Shown piece after piece: positions 45,809 through 57,853 of a stretch of DNA of 64,000 bases. A program made the translations under genes and the position numbers. Below the pieces are notes generated by a model. That model had not been told where the DNA came from and did no database searches. It saw nothing but the letters and a program-made list of their open reading frames with translations. The stretch is from Terriglobus albidus (lineage in GTDB: Bacteria; Acidobacteriota; Terriglobia; Terriglobales; Acidobacteriaceae). How positions within the stretch are numbered: the first letter of the stretch is position 1; every line of letters starts with the position of its first letter. The stretch lies in contig NZ_JAGTAS010000023.1 in the NCBI RefSeq assembly GCF_025685425.1, positions 29,114 through 93,113 on the forward strand, in the 5' to 3' direction.

Positions 45809-46221
45809 GGTGAAGAAGTACCCCTCCCGGTGCCCCACTCTCGCGAAGCTAGGGTGGACTACGTTTTACTGATGTGTCTGTGGCTTCCTTGCCCACCCTA
45901 ACTCCGTGAGGGTGGGCACCCGGGCTGAGAGAATTCCTACCGCGGCGAAGCCCATATACCGGATGCCATCCACGAAGAGCACCAAAGGTGCGTTCTATAC
46001 CAGCCTGGAGCAACGCTGCGGGCTCTTAGAAGCTTCCCCGGCCGGGTGCCCGACCTTCGGGGTCCCCCAACGAACTTGTTCGTTGGGGTGAAACGCTCGC
46101 AACGCTAGGGTGGGCGGGAATCCACAAAATCCCAACAATTAGAGCATTTCCCCTGTAGGTAGAGCGTAAGGCTTCCGCATCTATGGGAGTTCGCAATGAA
46201 AACGCCGCTGCAATCCCACTG
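45809..46221. repeat. Repeat-packed gap: families R2, R1 (decayed) and R3
   Basis: No gene. R2 hairpins at 45826-45857 and, inverted, 45892-45923. A decayed single R1 arm at about 45978-46030 (TCTATACCAGCCTGGAGCAA). A hairpin with arms CCCCAACGAAC/GTTCGTTGGGG at about 46066-46089, matching 5278-5303. A partial R2 at 46094-46115. R3 copy 2 at 46141-46212 (AGAGCATTTCC ... GCAATGAAAACGCCGCTGCA). Copies of several families stacked end to end suggest a hot spot for their insertion. Confidence 0.75.
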
Positions 46222-47682
46222 TCATCCCAGATTGCGTGTCACCGCTACCATCGTGTCCCAGAAAAGGATTGGGTAGACGCCTAGCAGGAAGACAAGTCCG
46301 GTCAAAGCGGCAAGCGCCAGTGTTGCCGGCAGAGGCACGGGTAGGGTACGAGTGTCGTCCGGATTTTCCGTCTCTCCAGCACCTTCCGGTTGCGCATACA
46401 TGACGACAACGATGCGCAGATAGTAGAACAACCCGATGGTACTGCTCACAATGAGCGTAAAGAGGAGCACCCAGCGTGATGCGGAGGCGCCGGCCATGAG
46501 GACGTAGAACTTACCCAGGAACCCGGCTGTAAATGGAATTCCGGCGAGCGAAAATAACATTGTGGTGAATGCAGCTGCCAAAAGTGGTCTCCGCCAGAAC
46601 AGACCGCGATAGCTATCGAGAGACATGGCTTCGTGTTGCCGTCCGGAGAGAGCCGTCATCACCCCGAATGCACCAAGAATGGTCACCATGTATGCGGTAA
46701 GGTAGTAGGTCGCCGCCGGAGCGCCGAGCGCTCCTCCAGCAAGCAGCGCAACCAGCAGATAGCCCATGTGCGCAATCGATGAGTATGCGAGTATGCGTTT
46801 GACGTTGGTTTGCCGCAGCGCGAGAAGATTGCCCGTTAGCATGGAAGCAATCGCGAGGATCGAGAGGACGAGTCCCGGGACTCCGGTGATGTCTCCACTG
46901 TTTACGTGAAACCAGCGCAGCAACAATGCGAACATCCCGCCCTTCGATACAGAGGCAATAAACGCGGTTACCGGCAGCGGTGCGCCTTCGTAGACATCCG
47001 GTGTCCAGAGATGAAATGGAACCACTGCCAGTTTGAAGCCGGCGCCCGTAAGAACGAGCATCAGCCCCGTCACCACGAGAAACGGATTCGCATGCCCGGT
47101 GCTATGAATCATTGCAGCCGTGAATTGTGAAAGCTCCATGGATCCCGACTCGGCGTAGATCAGTGCCATGCCGAACAATAGAACCGATGATGACGATGCG
47201 GCCAGAACCAGGTACTTGATTCCTGCTTCGATTGAGATGCTCTCGGCGCGAACATATGCGATCAATGCGTAGAGCGCCACACTCAGCAACTCGAGGCCAA
47301 GGAAGAATGCTGCAAAGTTGCGGCTCGCCACCAGCACCATTGCGCCTGTTGTCGCCAGCAGCACGAGCAGATAAAACTCCTCGGGATGTTTCTGGCGGCG
47401 ATTCAGATAGTCATAAGCCAACAGGAATACAAATGCTGCGGCACAGAGCAGAATCGCCATATAGAGGAAGGAGTAGGAATCGAGGATGAAGAAGGCAGAA
47501 ACTTGTCGCGGCAGTACGGATGCCGCAAAGGCAAGGCTACCGAACGCTGCAACCAGACCGCCCAGCGATATTACCGCCACAGCCTTGTGATTGCGGCGGA
47601 TAGCAATTGCGATCATCAATATGACCGCAGTCGCCGGGACGATCATCAGCGGCAATAATGCGACAAAATCGGTGCGGCTCAT
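46222..47682 (-). CDS. nuoN: NADH-quinone oxidoreductase subunit N
   Basis: 486 residues, about 14 TM segments. Antiporter-like membrane-arm subunit of complex I, with FHLWTPDVYEGAPLPVTAFI and Lys in AFIASVSKGGMFALLLRW. The ATG at 47682 follows an AGGAG box; an upstream ATG would overlap nuoM without an RBS. Last gene of the nuo operon. Confidence 0.96.
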   Translation of the reverse strand: MSRTDFVALLPLMIVPATAVILMIAIAIRRNHKAVAVISLGGLVAAFGSLAFAASVLPRQVSAFFILDSYSFLYMAILLCAAAFVFLLAYDYLNRRQKHPEEFYLLVLLATTGAMVLVASRNFAAFFLGLELLSVALYALIAYVRAESISIEAGIKYLVLAASSSSVLLFGMALIYAESGSMELSQFTAAMIHSTGHANPFLVVTGLMLVLTGAGFKLAVVPFHLWTPDVYEGAPLPVTAFIASVSKGGMFALLLRWFHVNSGDITGVPGLVLSILAIASMLTGNLLALRQTNVKRILAYSSIAHMGYLLVALLAGGALGAPAATYYLTAYMVTILGAFGVMTALSGRQHEAMSLDSYRGLFWRRPLLAAAFTTMLFSLAGIPFTAGFLGKFYVLMAGASASRWVLLFTLIVSSTIGLFYYLRIVVVMYAQPEGAGETENPDDTRTLPVPLPATLALAALTGLVFLLGVYPILFWDTMVAVTRNLG

Positions 47683-47686
47683 CTCT

Positions 47687-49183
47687 TCATCTCCTGACAA
47701 TTTCTTGTGTGAATGCACTTTGCTGTGCCGCCGCCAGACTCGGGCGCACCGTGTTCAGGATCGGTTGCGGATAGAGTCCGATCCAAAGAAGACCAACCAT
47801 CATCAGGCCAAGCACCATCCATTCGCGCGGGAGCATATCCGGAAGTTTCCAGTGATGCGGATTGGATCCTTGAAACGCATTCTGTGCAACCCTCAAACCG
47901 TAAAGAGTAGCTGCGAGAAGGCCCAGACTAGCGACGACCGTGAGAGGGACGTTCGCCCGGTAGGCTCCGAGGAGAACGAGAAATTCACCCACGAAATCTC
48001 CCAGCCCTGGAAGCCCGAGCGAAGCCATAGCAAACACCATGCCGGCGCCGCTTAGCGCAGGCATGGTTTCCCAAAGTCCGCCCATCGCCGCAATCTCGCG
48101 CGTATGCATCCTTTCCTGCAACAGACCTGCAAGAATGAACAGTGCGCCCGTGCTGATTCCGTGGCTGATCATCTGCACTACGGCCCCTTCCAGCGCGATC
48201 TCATTTCCGGCGAAGACGCCGAGCAACACGAATCCCATATGGCTCACACTGGTATAGGCGACCAGGCGCTTCAGGTCAGTCTGGCCAACCGCAAGTACGG
48301 CGCCATAAAGAATTCCGGCCACACCAATGCTCATCAGGATTGGGGCCAACTCGCGTGATGGCCCTGGAAAAAGCGGCAACACGAAACGAATCAGACCGTA
48401 TGCTCCTGTCTTCAACAGGAGTCCCGCCAGAATCACGCTTCCTGCGGTAGGAGCTTCCGTGTGCGCATCCGGAAGCCACGTATGGAAAGGGAAGGCAGGC
48501 AGTTTCACCAGAAAGGCCGCGAGAAAGCCAATCATCAGCAGGCGCGCCGCGCGAGGCGATAGGGCGGTCTTGAGCAACTGCTCATAATCGAAGGTAAAGA
48601 TCCCGGTTGACTGATGATGGAGAATGGCGAGCGCAATGATCGCGATCAACATCAGCAGGCCGCTCAATTGGGTAAAGAGGAAAAACTTTGTGGCGGCATA
48701 AATACGCCGCTCGTGTCCCCATATGCCAATCAGGAAGTACATCGGCACCAGCATCAACTCCCAGAACAGATAGAAGAGGAACACGTCCATGGCCAGAAAG
48801 ACCCCTGTAATACCGGCCAGAACCCAAAGCAGGTTGAAGTGGAAGAAACCGACGCGCTCACGGATCTCCCGCCAGGAGGAAAGAACGGCCATGATGCCTA
48901 GAAAGTAGGTCAGCAGTAGCAACGCGAGGCTCAGTCCATCGATTGCCAGGTGGATGCGGATCCCAAATTGTGGAATCCAATTGAAATTGCATTGCACAAA
49001 CCAGCGCGCCGGGTTGGACTGCGACCGGCCAAGATGGGCTATCCAAATTCCGATGCCCAGGATTAGGTTGACCAGCAGGCTCGCAAGGGTAATCCAACGG
49101 GCAACCATTGCGCTTCGGCGTGCAGCGATCCAGGATGCGATGCCGCCGGTAACTAGAATCAGGATGAGATCCAGAAGAATCAT
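47687..49183 (-). CDS. nuoM: NADH-quinone oxidoreductase subunit M
   Basis: 498 residues, about 14 TM segments. Antiporter-like proton channel of the membrane arm; has FHTWLPDAHTEAPTAGSVIL and the helix-kink region GAYGLIRFVLPLFPG. Spaced 4 bases before nuoN and 9 bases after nuoL. Confidence 0.96.
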   Translation of the reverse strand: MILLDLILILVTGGIASWIAARRSAMVARWITLASLLVNLILGIGIWIAHLGRSQSNPARWFVQCNFNWIPQFGIRIHLAIDGLSLALLLLTYFLGIMAVLSSWREIRERVGFFHFNLLWVLAGITGVFLAMDVFLFYLFWELMLVPMYFLIGIWGHERRIYAATKFFLFTQLSGLLMLIAIIALAILHHQSTGIFTFDYEQLLKTALSPRAARLLMIGFLAAFLVKLPAFPFHTWLPDAHTEAPTAGSVILAGLLLKTGAYGLIRFVLPLFPGPSRELAPILMSIGVAGILYGAVLAVGQTDLKRLVAYTSVSHMGFVLLGVFAGNEIALEGAVVQMISHGISTGALFILAGLLQERMHTREIAAMGGLWETMPALSGAGMVFAMASLGLPGLGDFVGEFLVLLGAYRANVPLTVVASLGLLAATLYGLRVAQNAFQGSNPHHWKLPDMLPREWMVLGLMMVGLLWIGLYPQPILNTVRPSLAAAQQSAFTQEIVRR

Positions 49184-49192
49184 GCCAGCACC

Positions 49193-51067
49193 TCAACGCG
49201 CAACAAATGCAATGGCCAGGATTGCAGCCGTGCCCAAAGCAAGACCGGCCGCATACCAACGCACCTGTCCGGTCTGGGTCAGACGTAACGCACGGTAGCC
49301 CAGCACAGTTACCTGCGCAAGACCATTGATCGGCACATCTACCGGGTCGGCTGCACTCTTTCGTGCAATCCATTGGAACGGGCGAACCAGAAGCTTGTCG
49401 TACAACCAGTCGAAGCCCCAGCCGGCCAGCCACAGTTGCTCAAGAAGGTTCTGCGCAGGCTGTCGCGATCGCTTCGGCCCAAAGATCAGATACGCCAACC
49501 AGAGGCCGAGCGCGAATACAGTGCTCGCGGAAAGCACCGTCATGGTCTCCGTGATTGGGCCGATGTGCACTTCTTCAAGCGGCGGCAATACGCTGTTGAG
49601 AAAATTGGACAGCGCGGGTGTACCACCAAAATGCGGCGGCGTATCCACATATCCACCAACAAGTGACAAGGAGCAAAGTACGACCAGTGAAACGCGAACG
49701 GCGAGGCCACTTTTTGCTCTTACATGTAGCTGCTGCGGACCGTAGAAGGCCAGCAGAATCATCCTGAAGGTGTAAAGGGAAGTAAGCAGGGCTCCCGTCA
49801 TCCCAGCAGCCCAGAACCATGCATTCCCATTTGGACCTGCCCACGATTGCCACAAGATGAGGTCTTTGCTGAAGAAACCCGCGGTAATCAACGGCAGACC
49901 AGCCAACGCTGAGCCGCCAATCACGAATGCCCAGAAGGCGAGGCGCAGCTCCTTGCGGAGACCTCCCATCCGATACAAATCCTGCTCATGCACTGCATGG
50001 ATGACTACACCCGCAGCCAGGAAGAGAAGCGCTTTGAAGAAGGCATGCGTCATGAAGTGGAACATGGCGGCGGACCACGCCCCCAATCCAAGCGCGAGGA
50101 ACATGTATCCGATCTGGCTGATCGTGGAGTATGCCAGCACGCGCTTCATGTCGCGTTGAGCGAGCGCGCTGAAGGCCGCCAGCAACATCGTGACGGTTCC
50201 GATGATAGCCACCAGGAATTGGATAGAGGGCGCCAGCGTGAAAAGTACGTGTGTACGCGCGATCAGGTAAACGCCTGCGGTAACCATGGTTGCGGCATGA
50301 ATCAGAGCACTCGTCGGCGTAGGACCGGCCATTGCATCCGGCAACCAGGTCTGAAGCGGCAATTGCGCGGACTTGGCGACTGCCCCGCCCAGCAGTAGTG
50401 CTGCCGCTGCCGTCGCGATGCTGCTTCCGGTGCTCCACTGCATTGCCGCTCGATGCATCGCGTCCTGAATATCCAGCGTTCCCAATCGCGTAAACAACAG
50501 CAGCAGTCCGACAGCAAAAGCGGTATCACCGAAACGCGTCACGATGAAGGCCTTGGCCGCTGCACGCACATTCTGCGGATCGCGATACCAGAAACCTATT
50601 AGCAGAAAGCTGCACAGCCCGACGCCTTCCCATCCCAGATACAACAGCAATAGATTGTTCGCCAGCACGAGCGTGATCATCGATGCTACAAAAAGATTCA
50701 TATAGGCGAAGAAGCGCGCGTATCCCTCATCGTCATGCATGTACTCAACTGAGTAGAGATGAATCAGGAACCCGACAAAGGTCACGACCAGAAGCATCAG
50801 GAGCGAGACAGGATCGAGATAGAAGGCGATCTCGGGCGTAAATCCGCCACTGCTCATCCACGTCCACAGGTGCTGCACATACACATTGCCCATAGGCGGA
50901 GACGCAAGAAAGACGGCGCCAATCAAGAGAGTGATTAACGCTGCCACTCCCACAGAGCCTGCACCCAGAACCGCGACGACGCGGCGTGACAAATTGGACC
51001 CGAACAACGCCAGCAACGTGGCGCTCGCGACTGGAATCGCTACGACGAGCCAGAGTAGTTGAAGCAT
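49193..51067 (-). CDS. nuoL: NADH-quinone oxidoreductase subunit L
   Basis: 624 residues. The distal antiporter-like subunit of the membrane arm, with QLPLQTWLPDAMAGPTPTSA and FFKALLFLAAGVVIHA, and the long C-terminal lateral helix region. Follows nuoK after 1 base. Confidence 0.96.
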   Translation of the reverse strand: MLQLLWLVVAIPVASATLLALFGSNLSRRVVAVLGAGSVGVAALITLLIGAVFLASPPMGNVYVQHLWTWMSSGGFTPEIAFYLDPVSLLMLLVVTFVGFLIHLYSVEYMHDDEGYARFFAYMNLFVASMITLVLANNLLLLYLGWEGVGLCSFLLIGFWYRDPQNVRAAAKAFIVTRFGDTAFAVGLLLLFTRLGTLDIQDAMHRAAMQWSTGSSIATAAAALLLGGAVAKSAQLPLQTWLPDAMAGPTPTSALIHAATMVTAGVYLIARTHVLFTLAPSIQFLVAIIGTVTMLLAAFSALAQRDMKRVLAYSTISQIGYMFLALGLGAWSAAMFHFMTHAFFKALLFLAAGVVIHAVHEQDLYRMGGLRKELRLAFWAFVIGGSALAGLPLITAGFFSKDLILWQSWAGPNGNAWFWAAGMTGALLTSLYTFRMILLAFYGPQQLHVRAKSGLAVRVSLVVLCSLSLVGGYVDTPPHFGGTPALSNFLNSVLPPLEEVHIGPITETMTVLSASTVFALGLWLAYLIFGPKRSRQPAQNLLEQLWLAGWGFDWLYDKLLVRPFQWIARKSAADPVDVPINGLAQVTVLGYRALRLTQTGQVRWYAAGLALGTAAILAIAFVAR

Positions 51068-51291
51068 ATCAACCTCTCATCTCGCTGGCCGCGTCCACGT
51101 CCAGGGCAAGCTGCCTCTTGTGAAAGAGGAGTACAAATGCCAGTCCGACCGATACCTCGGCGGCCGCCATGGCCAGAATGAATAGAAACATCACCTGGCC
51201 GTCTGGCTGTGCCCACCGCGCTCCCGCCCCAACAAATGCCAGACCACTTGCATTGAGCATGATCTCGATGCTCATAAGCGTGAAAATCAGG

Positions 51292-51885
<594 letters not shown>

Positions 51886-51892
51886 GGCGTTC

Positions 51893-52408
51893 TCATGGCA
51901 TCAGACTATGTGTGTCGACAGGCGGGAGTTCGTTCTCAGCCTGCCCTTTGTCTTTCCCGCCGATAGCAACTCCGGCAACGCGCCAGAAGTTGTAATCGGG
52001 ATACTTTCCCGGTCCATCGATCATCAGGTCTGTCTTCTCGTATACGAGATTCTGCCGCTTGTACTCGCCCATCTCGCAATCCGGCGTCAGCTGAATGGCA
52101 TAGGTCGGGCACGCTTCTTCGCAATAGCCACAGAAGATGCAGCGGGAAAAATTGATGCGGAAGAATTCCGGATATCTTCGGCCATGCTCGTCCTCTGTCG
52201 CCTGGAGAGAGATGCAGGCCACTGGACAGGCTACGGCGCACAAATTGCAGGCGACACAGCGTTCACCGCCGTCCGGATCGCGGGTGAGAACGATCCGGCC
52301 TCTATATCGCGGTGAGAGGTAGGCCTTTTGCTCCGGATACTGAACCGTCACACGCCGCGCGAAAGTGTGCCGAAAAACTTCCCATAGAGAACGCACCAAA
52401 CTGAGCAC
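51893..52408 (-). CDS. nuoI: NADH-quinone oxidoreductase subunit I
   Basis: 171 residues. Ferredoxin-like subunit at the joint of the two arms, carrying clusters N6a and N6b: [12 protein letters not shown] and [12 protein letters not shown]. The amphipathic N-terminal helix ([20 protein letters not shown]) anchors it. Between nuoH and nuoJ. Confidence 0.96.
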   Translation of the reverse strand: MLSLVRSLWEVFRHTFARRVTVQYPEQKAYLSPRYRGRIVLTRDPDGGERCVACNLCAVACPVACISLQATEDEHGRRYPEFFRINFSRCIFCGYCEEACPTYAIQLTPDCEMGEYKRQNLVYEKTDLMIDGPGKYPDYNFWRVAGVAIGGKDKGQAENELPPVDTHSLMP

Positions 52409-52420
52409 CGAACACCTCCT

Positions 52421-53374
52421 TCATCGCCGTGCCAACACTACGGCTCCCGTCACCAGCAGATTCACCAGTGCAAGGGGCAGCATCACCTTCCAGCCCCACG
52501 ACATGAGCTGATCAAATCGCGGACGGGGGAGGGCCGCGCGAAGCAGAATGAACAGACAAATAAAGAACATGGTCTTTACGGCAAACCACAGAGCTGGTGG
52601 CAGTACGGGGCCAAGCCAGCCGCCGAAGAATAAGAGCGAGATGGCTGCCGAAACCAGGATCACGCCGATGTACTCACCAACGAAGAACATGCCGAACTTC
52701 ATCCCCGAGTACTCCGAATGAAAGCCCGCGATCAATTCGCTTTCCGCCTCAGCCAGGTCGAAGGGAAGCCGTCGCGTTTCAGCGACGCCCGCGATGAGAA
52801 ACAGGATGAAACCGAGGAACTGAGGAACGACAAACCACAGTCCCCGCTGCGCTTCGACGATGTCAGTCAGGCGGAACGAGCCGGCCAGGATAACGGAGCC
52901 AAGAAGAGAAAGCCCCATGAAGACTTCATAGCTCATCATCTGCGCGGCAGCACGGATCCCTCCGAGTAGCGAGTATTTGTTGTTGGAAGACCAGCCCGCA
53001 AGGACGACGCTGTAGACGCCCAACGACGACATGGCGAGAAGGAAGAGAATCCCGATATTGAGATCGGCAATCACGAATCCCGGAGCAAACGGCACCACTG
53101 CGAACGAGATCAGTGAGGTAGCCACAACAATCGCAGGCGCGAGGATAAAGACTGGTTTGTCGGCGAAAGGCGGAATCCAGTCTTCCTTGGTAAACAGCTT
53201 GATTGAGTCCGCGAGAATCTGTCCCAGTCCGAAAGGTCCGACGCGATTTGGGCCGTATCGATCCTGCCACAGCGCAAGCAGACGGCGTTCGACCCAAATC
53301 AATCCGGCTGACAAATTGAGCACCACGAACAAGACAACAGCAATGACAAGCAGAGGGAAGAGATTCAATCTCAT
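52421..53374 (-). CDS. nuoH: NADH-quinone oxidoreductase subunit H
   Basis: 317 residues, eight TM helices, lining the quinone cavity. Conserved quinone-chamber segments: [60 protein letters not shown]. The start overlaps the nuoG stop (ATGA). Confidence 0.96.
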   Translation of the reverse strand: MRLNLFPLLVIAVVLFVVLNLSAGLIWVERRLLALWQDRYGPNRVGPFGLGQILADSIKLFTKEDWIPPFADKPVFILAPAIVVATSLISFAVVPFAPGFVIADLNIGILFLLAMSSLGVYSVVLAGWSSNNKYSLLGGIRAAAQMMSYEVFMGLSLLGSVILAGSFRLTDIVEAQRGLWFVVPQFLGFILFLIAGVAETRRLPFDLAEAESELIAGFHSEYSGMKFGMFFVGEYIGVILVSAAISLLFFGGWLGPVLPPALWFAVKTMFFICLFILLRAALPRPRFDQLMSWGWKVMLPLALVNLLVTGAVVLARR

Positions 53375-56103
53375 AGAACACCTCTCGCGGAGAATTCAGT
53401 TCCAACGGAAGCGAGCTTGCAGAACAGGGGGAGTTGTATGCCGTCGAACGGAGGCAATCCCGCAGGCAGACCGGCCACACCGCGAGGCAGGTCGGCACGC
53501 AACATGATCTCCAGTTCAAACTGAGAGTCTTCGATCAGGATCTTGATCCGCCCACCGGCTTTTGCGCCTACCAGTGAAGCTTCTGCTGGGTTCAAGGCGA
53601 GATAGGGGCGCGGGAGCAGCTGAGAGATACCCTGCGCATGCCGGCTGAGTTCCTCTGAACCGAAAATATGAAAGACAGGGATAAGAAGCCATTCCCCGGA
53701 CCGCGATTTGAACGCAGGAGGAATTGCAGAGAAGTACTGCCAAACTGATTCCCGCGACGGTTCGATCAAGCGAACTCCTGGATCGCCACCACGCAGTGCT
53801 CCTCCGATCTCGCTTTGAAATTTGTTTACCGCCTGCACCGAGTTCCACCCTGGGGCCCAGAAAAAAGGGATTAACGACGATGGGACTGGTCCCGGACCCG
53901 ATTCCATAGAAAAGGCCAGGGAGGAGTCGGGATCCTGAGGCGGCCTGGGCTCGTGCACGCTGATGTTGGCGAGCATCGCAGTGCGGCCACTGTACCGGCT
54001 CGGTTCACGAGCGATCTTGCCAACAGCGCTTCGAGGAGGGGCGACCTTCGGTAGAGCTCCGAATGCAGCTATCTCTTTGGCAATCGTCGCGGTGAGATCA
54101 TCAAGGTCCTCCCATCGCTCCATGCTCTTAGATCCCGCTGCCACAGAGACTTCGTGCAGCCATCGCCAGCTCTCCTGCACGTCGGTGCTGGGGTTCAGGA
54201 CCTGGAAGAATCGTTGCGCACGTCCTTCATTGTTCACGAGTGTGCCATCCGATTCGGCAAACGTGCCGGCAGGCAGCACAAGTTCCGCTGCGTCTGTCGT
54301 GGGATTTCCAAGGTGATCGAGCACGATCAGATGCTGGACGCCACGCAATAGCGACGTCACTTCGTTTGCAGGGGCACGGCGAAACAAATCGTTTTCAAGG
54401 ACGATCAGCGTACTCACCGGTTCGCTTCTGACCGTTCGCAATGCCTCAGAGAGCGGCGGCGCCTCCATCAACGCGAGGCCAAAGCTATTGCACTCCGGCA
54501 TCGTGAAGCTGAGACTTGCCGGCGAGCCAACTTTGCACAAGGCCCAGGCAATTTGTCCCGCAGCTTCAATCACACCGCGGTTGCGGCAGCTTGCACCGGC
54601 GACTACCAGAGGATGTTGGGCGCCGCGCAAAGCGGCAGCTATTTTGGCGGCCATTGTTTCCAGCTCTGGCGACAGTGCTATCACCTCTGGTGCTGTCGCG
54701 TCGATTGCATGGGCGATGGCGAAGCCCAGTCGCGCCAGGTCATCTGGTGAAGCGTGATAGGTGGCTGTTGCGATGTCATCAAGCTTCGTCGCGTAGGGAG
54801 AGGCAATGAAGAGCGGCCCCTTCGCATCCTGCACGGTCTCTCGCACCGCATGATCCAGCCACTCGGGGATGTGGAGACCGGCGGCAAGACGCATGGGCGC
54901 CTGGCGCACGGACTGACGCAGCCGCAAGGCCATGATCGGCGCGACATTGGTGAGATCCTCACCGAGTACAAACACGGCATCTGAATGTTCCACCTCATCA
55001 AGCGAAGGAGATCGCGCCGGGCCATCGCGCAGGATGCGGACCATGGCTGAGATTAGCCGCGACTCTTCGTCAGGGACTCCGGCGAAGAAGTGATCTGGAC
55101 CGGCCAGTGCGCGTAACGCAAAGTTGCTTTCCAGAGAGGCTCGCGGAGACCCGACACCGATCACAGCGCCTTTGCGAAGGACAGCGCCGAATCGTTCAAG
55201 TGCCTCACTTCTTGTAGCTGGTTTACCGTCCACGAGTGGGTGACGGATGCGCAGACTGCTCTCGACGAATTCATAGCCAAACCGGCCACGATCGCACAGG
55301 AAATAGCCATTTACCTCGTGGTTATAGCGGTTCACCACACGGCGAAGCGTGCCGTAGCGCTCGCCGGCTGTAATGTTGCAGCCCAGTCCGCAATGCACGC
55401 AGATGGAAGGCGCCATCTGCAGGTCCCATTTCCGCGAGTAGTGATGCTTGAGCGTCGCATCTGTGAATACGCCTGTTGGGCATATCTCCACCAGATTGCC
55501 GCTGAACTCACTCTCTAGAACGCCGTCTTCGTGCCGCCCGTAGAAGATGGAGTCGCGCAGATGAAAGGCATTCAGATCATGCCCGCCTGCGTATTCACGA
55601 TAAAAACGCACGCAGCGCTGGCACTGAATGCAGCGATTCATCTCATGATTTACCAGCGGGCCGAGATACTGATTGCGAAATGTTCTTTTACCGAAGCTGT
55701 AAACACGCTGCCGGTGACCGGTCATCACGGTCATATCCTGAAGATGGCATTCCCCGCCTTCGTCGCAGACGGGGCAGTCGTGCGGATGGTTCTGCATCAA
55801 TCCTTGAATCACCCCCGCCCGAAAAGCTACGACTTCAGGATCGGCAATTGAGATGCGCGTACCCTCTGCGGCGGGAGTCATGCAGGCCATCACGATTTTG
55901 CCTGTAGCGTCCTGCTCATTGCGGAATTGCTTCACCGCACACTGACGGCAAGCCCCCACCGATCCCAGTGCTGGATGCCAACAGAAATAAGGCAGGTCAT
56001 AGCCCAGCGAAAGACAGACGTGAAGGAGGTTCTGTTTTGGGTTGACCTCTCTGGGCGCATTGTCGATAAAAATAGTCGCCACGGTCATCTCCTCCAGGGA
56101 CAT
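53371..56103 (-). CDS. nuoG: NADH-quinone oxidoreductase subunit G
   Basis: 910 residues, E. coli-like in length. The N-terminal [2Fe-2S] ferredoxin has [20 protein letters not shown]; the HxxxC cluster is in NHPHDCPVC; a 4Fe-4S site has [10 protein letters not shown]; and an extra cluster N7 is present (CVHCGLGC and a later C in FLCDRG). The rest is the molybdopterin-oxidoreductase-like fold without a cofactor. I keep the ATG at 56103; an in-frame ATG at 56088 overlaps the nuoF stop as ATGA and may be the real one. Confidence 0.94.
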   Translation of the reverse strand: MSLEEMTVATIFIDNAPREVNPKQNLLHVCLSLGYDLPYFCWHPALGSVGACRQCAVKQFRNEQDATGKIVMACMTPAAEGTRISIADPEVVAFRAGVIQGLMQNHPHDCPVCDEGGECHLQDMTVMTGHRQRVYSFGKRTFRNQYLGPLVNHEMNRCIQCQRCVRFYREYAGGHDLNAFHLRDSIFYGRHEDGVLESEFSGNLVEICPTGVFTDATLKHHYSRKWDLQMAPSICVHCGLGCNITAGERYGTLRRVVNRYNHEVNGYFLCDRGRFGYEFVESSLRIRHPLVDGKPATRSEALERFGAVLRKGAVIGVGSPRASLESNFALRALAGPDHFFAGVPDEESRLISAMVRILRDGPARSPSLDEVEHSDAVFVLGEDLTNVAPIMALRLRQSVRQAPMRLAAGLHIPEWLDHAVRETVQDAKGPLFIASPYATKLDDIATATYHASPDDLARLGFAIAHAIDATAPEVIALSPELETMAAKIAAALRGAQHPLVVAGASCRNRGVIEAAGQIAWALCKVGSPASLSFTMPECNSFGLALMEAPPLSEALRTVRSEPVSTLIVLENDLFRRAPANEVTSLLRGVQHLIVLDHLGNPTTDAAELVLPAGTFAESDGTLVNNEGRAQRFFQVLNPSTDVQESWRWLHEVSVAAGSKSMERWEDLDDLTATIAKEIAAFGALPKVAPPRSAVGKIAREPSRYSGRTAMLANISVHEPRPPQDPDSSLAFSMESGPGPVPSSLIPFFWAPGWNSVQAVNKFQSEIGGALRGGDPGVRLIEPSRESVWQYFSAIPPAFKSRSGEWLLIPVFHIFGSEELSRHAQGISQLLPRPYLALNPAEASLVGAKAGGRIKILIEDSQFELEIMLRADLPRGVAGLPAGLPPFDGIQLPLFCKLASVGTEFSARGVL

Positions 56104-57368
56104 CGGTGTTCATCGACGTGCCGACGGAAATCTTCGGCAAAGTACTTCAGTGCACTCTGAAGCGGCTCCACGGCGCCGGGGGCAAAGGCGCAGAAGGTGT
56201 TGCCTGGAGCAAGAAATTTCGTCTGAAACTTGAGCGTTTCCAGGTCGCGAGTGCTTCCTGTGCCTTGTTCCATGGCCCACAGAATTTTTTCCGTCCACGC
56301 CAACCCGCTCCAGCATGGCGTGCACCAGCCACATGATTCCTGCGCAAAGAAATGCTCGAGGTTCCAGACCATGCCCACCGGGCACGTCTGATCGTCGAGC
56401 ACGACCATGGTCCCAGTGCCTAGCCGGCTTCCAGCTTTCTGCACGCTGTCGTAATCCATGGGGGTGTCGAGGTGGTCCTCAACTAAGAAGTCCGTCGACG
56501 CTCCGCCGGGCAGGACTCCACGAAAGCGCAGGCCATCGCGCATTCCACCCGCATGGTCTTCAAGGATCTCCCGCATCGGCGTGCCCATCGGAAGTTCCCA
56601 GAGACCCGGCCGTTTGACTTTGCCGCTCACGCCGTAAAGCTTCGTTCCACCATCCGCCGTTTTGCTGAGACCGCGGAACCAATCGACTCCCTGGCGCACA
56701 ATGTGATGCACGTTGCAGAGCGTTTCCACGTTCTGCACAATCGTCGGTTTGCCCCAGAGGCCGGAGACCTGCGGAAAGGGAGGCTTGGTTCTCGGGTGTG
56801 CCCGCTTACCTTCGAGCGCATTGAGAAGAGCGGTTTCCTCGCCGCAGATATATCGGCCGGCGCTATTGTGAAGGTGGATTTCGAAGCGATACCCCGAACC
56901 CAGGATGTTGTGTCCGAGGTAGTTGCTCGCTTGAGCTTCTGCAAGTGCTCGGGCAAGGCACTCGTAAGAGCGTTCGTACTCTCCCCGCAGGAAGATGTAA
57001 CCGATATCAGCTTCGATCGCATAGGCAGCGACGATCATGCCTTCGATTAACTGGTGCGGATCGCGCTCCATCAACGCACGATCCTTGAAGGTACCCGGCT
57101 CCATCTCGTCCGCATTCGCAACGAGGTACTTCGGATGCGGCGCATCTTTTCCCATCGGTACGAAACTCCACTTCATGCCGGTAGCAAAGCCGGCGCCGCC
57201 GCGTCCGCGAAGATTCGACTTTTTTACCAGTTCGGTAACCTCCGCCGGCGTAAGGAGAAGCGCTTTGCGGAGGCCTTGATACCCTCCGCTGCGTTCATAT
57301 TCGCTGAGGCTTACTGCCTCTCCGTCGGCACGAAAGTTACCAGTCAGAGGTTTCTCCATAGATCGCAC
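56085..57368 (-). CDS. nuoF: NADH-quinone oxidoreductase subunit F
   Basis: 427 residues. Flavin site of NADH oxidation: GRGGAGFATGMKW, the FMN-binding part of the fold. The 4Fe-4S cluster N3 is in ESCGWCTPCWSG plus a later C in NTFCAFAPG. Its start abuts the nuoE stop. A Met three codons in (57359) is an alternative start. Confidence 0.95.
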   Translation of the reverse strand: MRSMEKPLTGNFRADGEAVSLSEYERSGGYQGLRKALLLTPAEVTELVKKSNLRGRGGAGFATGMKWSFVPMGKDAPHPKYLVANADEMEPGTFKDRALMERDPHQLIEGMIVAAYAIEADIGYIFLRGEYERSYECLARALAEAQASNYLGHNILGSGYRFEIHLHNSAGRYICGEETALLNALEGKRAHPRTKPPFPQVSGLWGKPTIVQNVETLCNVHHIVRQGVDWFRGLSKTADGGTKLYGVSGKVKRPGLWELPMGTPMREILEDHAGGMRDGLRFRGVLPGGASTDFLVEDHLDTPMDYDSVQKAGSRLGTGTMVVLDDQTCPVGMVWNLEHFFAQESCGWCTPCWSGLAWTEKILWAMEQGTGSTRDLETLKFQTKFLAPGNTFCAFAPGAVEPLQSALKYFAEDFRRHVDEHRCPWRR

Positions 57369-57833
57369 CTACTTGTACCGCGCCACGACTTCATCGAGCC
57401 GCTGCTCGTCAAGATCTTCGTACAACTTGCCGTCGATCATCATGGCGGGTGCATGATCGCACGCACCGAGGCAAACGATAGGCAACAAGGTGAAGCGTCC
57501 GTCAGCTGTCGTCTCACCGAGCGTTGTGTCCAGCCTGCTGCATAGGCGATCGCGGATACGTTCGCCGCCCATGATCCAGCAGGAGACGCTGTCGCAAACC
57601 ATTGCCACGTGCCGCCCAACAGGTCTGCGCCGGATCAGGTTGTAAAACGTCGCAACCCCATCCAGATCGGCGACCGAAAGCCCAAGAAGCTCTGAGAGAT
57701 CGCCCAGGCTTTCGTCCGAGACCCATCCGCGATGCCGCTGGACGATCAGCATGGACTCGATGCTCATGGCCTGCTTGTTCGGGTAGTCGGCAAGCTTTAT
57801 CTCAATCTCTCTTCGTTCCTCGGCAGTCAGCAT
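57369..57833 (-). CDS. nuoE: NADH-quinone oxidoreductase subunit E
   Basis: 154 residues. A thioredoxin-like [2Fe-2S] subunit: CDSVSC and CLGACDHAPAM supply the four cluster ligands. I chose the ATG at 57833 because a GGAGGAGGG box lies 8 bases ahead and the protein begins at LTAEERREIEIKLADYPNKQ, as in homologues; ATG codons at 57854 and beyond lie inside the nuoCD stop region. Confidence 0.93.
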   Translation of the reverse strand: MLTAEERREIEIKLADYPNKQAMSIESMLIVQRHRGWVSDESLGDLSELLGLSVADLDGVATFYNLIRRRPVGRHVAMVCDSVSCWIMGGERIRDRLCSRLDTTLGETTADGRFTLLPIVCLGACDHAPAMMIDGKLYEDLDEQRLDEVVARYK

Positions 57834-57853
57834 CGCTTCGTCCCTCCTCCACA

